From Plantago ovata (Eukaryota; Streptophyta; Magnoliopsida; Lamiales; Plantaginaceae): a stretch of 64,000 nt of DNA. Both the position numbers and the translations under genes were made by a program. The notes beneath the pieces were generated by a model, which was not told the DNA's origin, searched no databases, and saw only the letters and a program-made list of their open reading frames with translations. The DNA lies in the NCBI GenBank assembly GCA_028274465.1, contig CM051456.1, positions 92,180,753 through 92,244,752 on the forward strand, read 5' to 3'. This document shows, one piece after another, positions 56,286-64,000 of the stretch (positions within the stretch are counted from its first letter, which is position 1; each line of letters opens with the position of its first letter).

Positions 56286-57561
56286 TGATGAACGCGGATG
56301 TCGTGCTCCGGATTCAGTCAAATATATTTGTTATTTAGCCAAAGGCAATCCACAACTACAACGAAAAACGTAGTGTAGCAGTAGAATGACTCGAGTGTCG
56401 TTCTCTCAGGACTATAACTAGCTTTATCTATTTAACTAGAGAATATAAAACAGCAGACGTAATAGCAAAGGGTTTTTCTAACAGATAATGGAGATTGGTG
56501 ATAGTATGATCCTTCAAAGCATAACGGGTCGATAATCATGCGTAAATTCCTCGGTCTTGCATGGAGATCTTTGATCAATCTAGTGTCCTGTTGCAATTAT
56601 TAAGCACTACGAAGATAACGATTCTGACAAGTCAAGCACTATTGTCCTATTGTGTTCCGTAATTATTCAACACTACGAAGATAAACTCGCGTACAGGTCG
56701 ACGAGGGTCCAATTGTGCATAATAATTAATACAACATACGAGAATTTGTGGCTTAAGCCTGATCAACGAAATAAAGCAATAACACGGAGTATAATGCGCG
56801 ATATAGCCATTAGCATGATTATCTTCCCTTCGCTAAGAATTCACATACTACCGCCAACGATAAGTTTAGCTACTCATAATAGGCATGCAATCAACAGAAA
56901 TCATAGAAGAAAACATGTTGAAAGATATAATAAAATAAGTAGAATAAACTGTAAGATACAATGTTACCGAAGGTTGTCAATCTCCGAAGAATTGCGATCC
57001 TACGAGCTCCAAACTGCTATGAGAAAGTGTCTCCTAAGCTACGGACCCCCAGAACAGGCTCTGGGAAGTCCCTCCCTAAAACTACAGAGAAAGGTGAGAG
57101 AGAAGGCTTGGAAAAAATATGAATTTCGGAGAAAATCTGAGCAACTATATATAGGCCTCGAATAAGTGTGGGCCGGTTCGCCCCACGTCTGGGGCGGTTC
57201 GCCCCGGAGACTTTTTCGCGGAATTCCGCGTTTTCGACGCGTTTTTGGATTTCTTCCCCTTTTCGGACTCGGTTTCTGACTTCTAGTGGCCTTCTAACCT
57301 CGAGATTCGACCCCTAGACTCCAAATCCTATCCGGAAACCTTCAGATACTCCAAATAGACTTCTGGAACACCAATTCCTTGTTAACTTCAATATAATTGC
57401 CCGGAAATCCTCGATTTTCAACCAAAACCTGTAAAATAAAATCTAAAGGGAAACGTGACACTATTCTAATAAAATGCACTAAAATATAGCTAAATTAACA
57501 TAGAGGATAGATAAAATATGTGAAAAAGACTCAAATGAAAGTGTAAAATACACATTTATCA
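56286..57561 (-). repeat. 5' LTR of element I
   Basis: 1,276 bp. TATATATAG at 57146-57154 and a short palindrome block at 57167-57207. Followed by the ATAAT duplicate. Confidence 0.94.
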
Positions 57562-57566
57562 ATAAT

Positions 57567-59892
57567 CAATGCCAGTGCCTATGTCAATGTAAGCTAGCCT
57601 TCTTTCTTCTTGTCTTTGCTTTCTTCTTCTTGACTTAGCATTTCCTTGATCCTTTGCTGAAGATCTGGAGTCAGAAGAGAAATGTTTGTACTGGCCAGAT
57701 GGAGTTAAGGCAGAAAGAGGCTTGGCCCTTATAGCTTGAGCTATTGTTTGGTCATCATCATTATCATCATCTTCATTAATGTCTTGATGACTTTCAGTAT
57801 GACAGAATTCTTGAGTATCAGCAGAAGTTTTTCTCCTTTTAGGATTTGCTGAACTTCTCTCAGAATCTGTTTCAGCTCTTCTTTTAGAACTTTGCTCTGT
57901 TTCAGCAAGAGGTTCTCTGGGAGGCGGTTCGGCAACTTTAGTGGAGCTTCAGAGGGAGTAGCTGATTTGTCTCTTGAAGATTTTCTTTTTTCTAGAATAT
58001 TCCTCCTTAGACATGGATTGCATCATCGATTTGATGTGAATAGAGAAGAACTCGTTGCAATTTTCAGCAAGAGTATGGAGGCTGTTGTATTTAAGAATCA
58101 TGTCTTGCTGATCAGAAGTCAACTTACACAATTCTTCTTTAATAAAAGAAAGTTCTCCTCATGTCTTCGCTCGTTGTTTACTTTTTCATCCATTATAGCC
58201 TGAGCCTTTGTTAATGCGCTTTTGGCGAGCTTGAGTGCTTGACTGACATCATCTTCATAGCTTTTGTGATGTAGACTTATGTCTTTTTGAGCTATGATAA
58301 GTGTAGTAGTGCGTCTCAGCACAGTAGTTAGTATCTTTCCAATGTCAAGTGGACTCTCAGCAAGCAGTGCATCATCTTCTTCTTGGCATGCTTTGTGAAC
58401 AACCAATAGTGCTTTAATTCTTGGAGTAAACTCCTCAATATTTGGAAACGGCACTAAAGAGGGAGTAAGTGAGTGGACTTTGATTTCTGTGGCAATTTGA
58501 TCGTCGTTTCTGAGAAAACGAGTTCTCTCCATATCTCCTTCATCATTAATGAGAGATGCTGGAGGAATTTCTACCATCTTTGGTTCAGCTTTCTTGGTCT
58601 TTTTTTCTTCATTTGATGAGAAATCGGACAGATCTTCTTCCTCATCAGGTTCATCAAGGCCATCAACCTTGACACCTAAATATTTAGCCTCAGTCACTTT
58701 TGGTTGAGTGGTTGCTGAAGGCAACTATTTTGACTCAACAACTTGAGTTTCACCAGTAGTAAGTGGAAGGGAGGAATCTTCCTTGTTGTTCACTCCTGAG
58801 GATTGAGCAATATCGAGATGTTGAGTATGTATGTCATGAATCAGTAGACTATTCTGTAATGCTCGTTGATAATCTTCATCCATTTCTTCATTTTCTCTAA
58901 GGTTTGAATCAGTGACCTTAGCTTCGAGTAATGCTAACTCGGCATCAGAAAGCTTAGCTTTGCCTTTAGGCATTTCAGCCCGCTTTCTGGCGTACTCTTC
59001 TTCTGTCTCAGCAACTTGTTCAGTTGTTGGAGTACTTTTTTCTCAGCAGGAGTTGGAGAAGATTCCTGTTGCTGACTGGGAGGTTGTTCAACTTGCTGAT
59101 TTTCAGCATCTGCTTGATTAGCAACTGACAACTTTTCTCCGCCAGCATCCGGACTAGGACCTTGATTGTCATCATCATCGTCCTTGATGTCCTTAGAATC
59201 CTTGGATTCATCATCACTTATGTCTTTAAGGATATTTTCATCCTTTTCTTCTTCATCATCATCCGTTAGTATCACCAACTCGAGATGTTTGTATTTTGCA
59301 GCGCTTGTAACCTCTTCTTCCTCATTGATTTTGTGGGGATCAGCCACCATGGGTACAAAGGAACCCTTGAGCATCACAACTTGTTTACCTGGAGAGGCAC
59401 TCTTGAACTTAGCTTTCATATTCTCTCTGATTGTGACAATCAGATTGGCACTCATTTGCTGAGAATATGACAGCTCTTCATGAAGGATAGAGTTTACAAA
59501 TGTCTCGAGTTTGAAGAGTAAATTTCTCTTCTTTTCGTTTGAAAGATGGATGTGAAGGTCTGAGAAGTCATCATTTTGTACCTTTGCCAGTTGCTGACAG
59601 ACTTAGCAACTGTGGCCAAAGTGTTTCTTTTGAAGTTGGAGTATAGTTCTTCAGAACTAACTTCATGGACTTCTGTGATGAGAACCGCTTCATTATTCTC
59701 CTTTTTAGCCTAAATAAGAGGAAAGTTATTTTTAGGAAGGTTTTGGAAAATAGTTTTAGAGTCTAAAACTGTAACATGAATTACCTGCTGATTCTCAGCA
59801 AGCTCATGTTGCACACTGAGTTGTGCGGGATTTATTTCCATTGCTTCAGGAGTTGTAGCAACATCCTTGAATTGTTCATCCTGAAATAACAC
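57567..59892 (-). pseudogene. Third (env-like) ORF region of element K (SIRE-like copia)
   Basis: A series of minus-strand frames that overlap end to end, consistent with one long ORF broken by frameshifts. Segments in sense: start region with ENQQVIHVTVLDSKTI, then MLKGSFVPMVADPHKINEEE, a very acidic stretch (DISDDESKDSKDIKDDDDD), a Gln/Pro-rich part, LDEPDEEEDLSDFSSNEE, HKSYEDDVSQALKLAKSALT and a basic part. SIRE/Maximus elements carry such a poorly conserved third ORF after RNase H, historically called env-like. I see no clear signal peptide or membrane segment. RT and integrase of K are not in the window. Confidence 0.6.
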
Positions 59893-59968
59893 TTTGTTAG
59901 ATACAAGTACTAAGTTTTTAAACTTAGTAAAATTACCAAAACTTTCATCTACCTGCTGAACAGGAGTT

Positions 59969-61282
59969 TGATGACAGTGTTTTTTACACTATCATTCGGG
60001 TCTTTTTCACCAATTTAGCTATCCTCTTGCATGCATTTTAGTGCATTTTGTTAGAATAGTGTCACGTTTCCATTTCTTTTGTTATTTTCAGGTTTTAGGT
60101 GAAAATCGCGATTTTGGATATAAATCATGGCGAAACAATGATGTTTTGGTGCAACGAGATCACCCGTGGTGTGTCGAGAAGTACTGGGACGAGTTTCCAG
60201 GCCAAAAGACCAAGTTTCGAGGCTGAAAACCGTGCCAAGGACCGAAATCGAGGATCCGGAGAAAGAAAATGGCACGGGCAACTCTCTGCCCGTGCCAGGC
60301 GCACCGCCGCGTACTCGGGGGTCCGCCGTGTGTCCGGCGGTGCGCCGCGTACGGGGTGGTCCGCTGCGGGCCTTCCGACAGCAACTATATATATTTGTAA
60401 AAGCTGCGAATTTTCATATCTTTCATCATAATTTTGCAGACATAAACGCTAGAGCTTGTTTTGGGTATATTTTCTCTTGGAACTATTGTTTCTTAGCGAT
60501 TTTGGAGCTAGAGTAGATATTTCGACATCAATTGATCTCACCTTGCTAGATCTTTGTGAGTTTAGCAATTCACCGGAGATTGACAACCTTTGGTGGTAAC
60601 TTTGTATCTAACAATTTCTGCTATTTTATCTTTCATTCAACATGTTTTAATTCATTATTGTTTTGATTATGATTGTTAATTGCGTTATTGATATGAGTAG
60701 CTAAGCATCTAGTTGGTGATAGTATGTAAATTCGTAGCTAGGGTTCATATTATGCATGATTGAGTTTCTGAATCGTTTACTTGTTTAATTATCTTAATTC
60801 GATTCTTTGATCCGACTAAGCCAATATCTTCGTATGAAAGTGTTAGAAACACTAGGACAATTCAAGATCATCGATTCAATAATTATAATTATCAAGTAAT
60901 GCTTGAACTAAGACTGAGAACCTTAGCCAAGTATTAGTATAGATAGGAAGCTTTCAAAATACACGTCTACAAATCTGTCTTTGGTGTTTGTTAATTCGAA
61001 TTACTTTTAAGGCAGTACGAGTTGCACTTTCATGCATAATTAGAACTTGATGCGTAGAACGAGCATACTATCACCAGCTCTCATCATATATCGTTAAGTC
61101 AAGCTAAGTTAAATTTGTTTCCTGAAATTATATATAGTTATTTAGTTAAAGCTAGTTTAGTTTCTAGAGATCGACACTCGAGGTCATCTTACCACTGCAC
61201 TACGTGTTTTGTGTAGTTGTGAGTTTCTCTTTGGCTAAAACAAATTTATTTGATTGTTCGAGTCTGACAATCTCGTTTATCA
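59969..61282 (+). repeat. 5' LTR of element G
   Basis: 1,314 bp, TGATGACAGTGTTTTT...GACAATCTCGTTTATCA. A GC-rich block at 60275-60380 with GGCGGTGCGCC-type palindromes is followed by TATATATAT at 60386-60394. Confidence 0.92.
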
Positions 61283-61285
61283 AAT

Positions 61286-61303
61286 TGGCGCCGTTGCTGG
61301 GGA
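61286..61303 (+). other. Primer binding site of element G
   Basis: TGGCGCCGTTGCTGGGGA, one mismatch to the tRNA-Asp complement. Confidence 0.9.
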
Positions 61304-61415
61304 CTTTTACTCCTTTTACTCTTTAGCTTGTTTATATTTTCAGCATTCAATTTCTAGAATTTAGTAGTTTAGTTTGTTTCCCTTTGATACTCATTGGATT
61401 CGTTTCAGGTAGTTT

Positions 61416-63422
61416 ATGCGGAGCACGAGATCTAGTGGAATTCCTCTTGTTTAACCTATTGCGGAGATTGATAGGGTATATCATCAAAGGAAGCGAGATA
61501 GTGCTAGAGTTGAGGTAGTGGAGGAAGATTTCTCTGATTCTCTGCAGCAAATTTTTAAGCAACCTGATTCTTGGGAAAGTTTTGTGATGGCTCGCCCACT
61601 CTTGAAATCATGGGTTCAACCCAACCAGGAACGGATGAGAGGTCCGGCTATTGTTCTTTCTGCTGCAAATCGTGATTTGGAGATTAAGAATCACATGTTC
61701 CAGCAGCTTCCCAAGTTCTACGGGTTGGCTAGGGAGGATGTCATGGGATTCTTGAATGACATTGAGGATTTCATCAACAATCTCCCAAGGCTGGAGCTGG
61801 GATTACGGATGATGAGCTGAGGATGAAGGTCTTTGCTATGGGTCTTCGTGATAAAGCAAAGGAATGGTTAGGCTCTCTGGAAGCCGGATCACTTGACACC
61901 TGGGCTAAGGTGTTTTCTGCCTTTATGGAGAAGTATTTTCCCCATACTCTTACTACCGTGCTGAAGGCGAAAATCAGTGGTTTCAAGCAAGACTACGATG
62001 AGACCATCTACGCTGCTCTCGAGAGGTACAAGGACCTCATGAACAAGTGCCCACACCATGGGATTGAACTCTCTGATCTTGTCCAGCACTTCTACAATGG
62101 GCTCACATATGAGAGCCAAAAGGTTTTGGATTTCCAATGCCGAGGAAATATCTGGGAGTAGACCTCCGAAGATGTGTGGGCGTGTTTTGAAAGACTCACG
62201 AAGGGATCTCAGTTCAAGGACCCAAGGGGCATGAACATGAGGCGTGTAGTTGAAGCTCCAACGAAACCCGAGGTGCAGTTGAACGGTGTGAGTGGGAATA
62301 GGTTTGATGGCTCTGCCCACGAGATGAGGCAGGCTCTTAAGAGCTCGATGGGGCAGCCTCTTTCCAATGAAGTTTGTAGGGTGTGCAAGAACTATGGGCA
62401 TGGGGCTGATATGTGTAGGTCTAATCTAGCCAACGCTGGTGTTTATTGGGTGGAAGCAGGAGAAGAAGAGGTGTTTGCTGCAGAACTTGGGGAGGCTAGC
62501 TATGGGCAAGATGGTAGGAATCCTCGTGGTGGATATTGGAAGAAGGGGTTCCGAAGCAACCGAGGTTATGCACCCCAAAACCAGACCTATGGACCGAACC
62601 AAGACCGTAGTAATCTCAACTACGGTAATGATCATTGTGAGAACCCTCCCCCTAGAACTGAAGCACCTAAGTCCAAGTCAGATGCTCTCTTGGACACTTT
62701 GCAGAAAATGGTCGATAATACCCAGGGGTTTATGAAGAGGTATGAGGAAGATTCGGAGAAGACGAGGGGTAGGCTCAATCAATTGGAGGCAAGTACTAGG
62801 CTTGCTCACCAAAAGATGCAAGAGCTAATCGATCGTGGAGCGAGTAGGGAGCAGGGGAAGTTGCCTAGCAATACTGAGAAGTCGATGTCCATCACTTTGG
62901 TAGGAGATCTTCCTGTGGAGATTACCATCAAGAAGGTTGCGGCGTGCAACTGTTGCGAAAACGGTGAGCCTCCACTTGCTAAGGAGGAAGATAAGGGCCT
63001 TGGTTTTGATGTGAGTGATGAGGAGCAAGAGGATCCTGAGCCAATTCCTGATAGCTTCGATGTTAAGATTGTGGTTGATAGTCTCGATGATGTCCGTGCT
63101 ACACTAGATACGGGATCTTACTCTAATGTGCTCCCCATGAATGTGTTTGAGAAGAGTGGCCTAGGAGAGCTTTCGAGGCACAAGGCCATTGTGCAACTAG
63201 CGTATGGATCCTTTGTACAACCGGAGGGCATTGTGAAGAATGTATTGGTCAAGATTGGTGAAGCTTCTGTTTACACCAATTTCGTTGTGATTCCGGCGTC
63301 TACACCTGGGATAAGTGATGTTGTTCTCTTGGGGCTAACATTCTTGACCAAATTACGCTCCGTAATCGACATCTACAGGAGAACTTGCACCATTGAGGTG
63401 GATGGCAAGCAACATGTGTTGC
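61416..63422 (+). pseudogene. Gag-protease gene of element G (broken, cut by L)
   Basis: ATG at 61416 (MRSTRSSGIPLV) followed by a stop where D and E read LADSIAEID. Frames resume with PIAEIDRVYHQRKR and then from about 61518 to 61820. A one-base loss near 61800-61820 and a TAG at 62159-62161 interrupt it; the frame from 62174 is open to L. Motifs: AKEWLGSLEAGSLDTW, zinc knuckle CRVCKNYGHGADMC near 62380, Gly/Arg-rich linker, coiled-coil-like segment, protease LDTGSYSNVLPMN and VVLLGLTFL. No RT follows before the window end. Clearly homologous to the D/E/I gag but more diverged, like its LTR. Confidence 0.87.
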
Positions 63423-64000
63423 TGATGGACGAGATTGTCAGACTCGAACAATCAAATAAATTTATTTGAAAGCCAAAGGGCAACTCACAACTACACAAAA
63501 CACGTAGAGCAGAGGTAAGATGACCTCGAGTGTCGATCTCTAGGGACTAAACTAGTTTTAACTAAGTAACTATATATAATTTCAGAAAACAAATTTATAT
63601 TAACTCGACTTAACAATATATGGAGAAAGCTGGTGATAGTATGCTCGTTCTAAGCATCAAGTTCTAATTATGCATGAAAGTGCAACTCGTACTGCCTTAA
63701 AAGTAATTCGATTTACAAACACCAAAGACAGATTTGTAGACGTGTATTTTGAAAGCTTCCTATCTATACTAATACTTGGCTAAGGTTGTCAGTCTTAGTT
63801 CAAGCAGTACTTGCAAATTATATATAATCGAATCGATGATCTTGAATTGTCCTAGTGTTTCTAACACTTTTTCTACGAAGATATATGGCGTAGTCGGATC
63901 AAAGAATCAAATTAAGATAATTAAACAAGTAAAAGACTCAGAAACTCAATCATGCATAATACGAACCCTAGCTACGAATTCACATGCTATCACCAACTAG
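63423..64000 (-). mobile_element. Element L: LTR of the F/G family, truncated by window end
   Basis: Starts TGATGGACGAGATTGTCAG and matches solo LTR F base for base over long stretches. It interrupts the protease of G after QHVL. The candidate duplicate GTTGC is at 63418-63422. Whether it is a solo LTR or a full element cannot be seen. Confidence 0.85.

Larger units (their letters stand above)
49149..57561 (-). mobile_element. Element I: non-autonomous Athila-type gag-PR element
   Basis: 8,413 bp flanked by ATAAT (49144-49148, 57562-57566). LTRs are 49149-50462 and 56286-57561. Same organisation as E: primer site, gag-PR, intron-bearing module, shared 3' region; no RT or integrase. Confidence 0.95.
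59969..64000 (+). mobile_element. Element G: Athila-type gag-PR element of the second LTR family, right end outside window
   Basis: The 5' LTR at 59969-61282 is followed by a tRNA-Asp primer site and a gag-PR region homologous to D/E/I, then interrupted by L at 63423. The left candidate duplicate is GAGTT (59964-59968). Its LTR matches F and L rather than A-E, H and I. Confidence 0.85.

Overview
The window is plant nuclear DNA made almost entirely of nested transposable elements; I see no ordinary single-copy host gene, rRNA or tRNA gene. The evidence is Ty3/gypsy LTR retrotransposons of the Athila lineage (PBS complementary to the 3' end of plant tRNA-Asp), a Tat-like gypsy gag, a SIRE/Maximus-like Ty1/copia element, Mutator-like (MULE) transposons with 9-bp target duplications and a CACTA transposon. 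The species cannot be named from this sequence.

Left half (1-39436): a MULE transposase gene on the minus strand is the host sequence. Its terminal inverted repeat and 5' leader lie at 38885-39436 and its ATG at 38882-38884; the coding region runs leftwards. It has been split by three Athila-type insertions: solo LTR F (37535-38834), element C (13759-36964) and element A (before 1 to 13725). C contains element D (16821-34585, plus strand), and D contains element E (19447-27529, minus). A contains element B (3449-12825, minus), the only copy with a near-complete gag-PR-RT-RNaseH-IN coding region.

Middle (39437-41522): two small non-autonomous MULEs lie side by side, each carrying arrays of short palindromes built on GGAGCT/AGCTCC.

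Right half (41523-64000): the start of a CACTA transposon is interrupted by a Tat-like gypsy element J (from 43012). J is interrupted by a minus-strand SIRE-like copia element K (from 45831). K carries three Athila-type insertions: solo LTR H (46708-48020), full element I (49149-57561) and element G (from 59969, plus). G is interrupted by L (from 63423, minus). Nesting reaches five levels (CACTA > J > K > G > L). Five-base target duplications support B, C, D, F, H and I. E has none.

How the parts relate: elements A-E, H and I share related LTRs, and the full-length ones share a 1.4-1.6 kb 3' untranslated region containing a purine-rich tract, two conserved hairpins about 114 bp apart and several copies of the polypurine-tract sequence. 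Only B encodes RT and integrase. D, E and I (and the diverged G) encode only Gag and an aspartic protease; D, E and I also carry a downstream gene-like module with a GT-AG intron of about 540 bp. This arrangement suggests B-type elements mobilise the others in trans through shared cis signals. The most interesting signals are the twin hairpins, the intron-bearing module, and GC-rich palindrome arrays next to the LTR TATA box whose length differs between the two LTRs of the same element.
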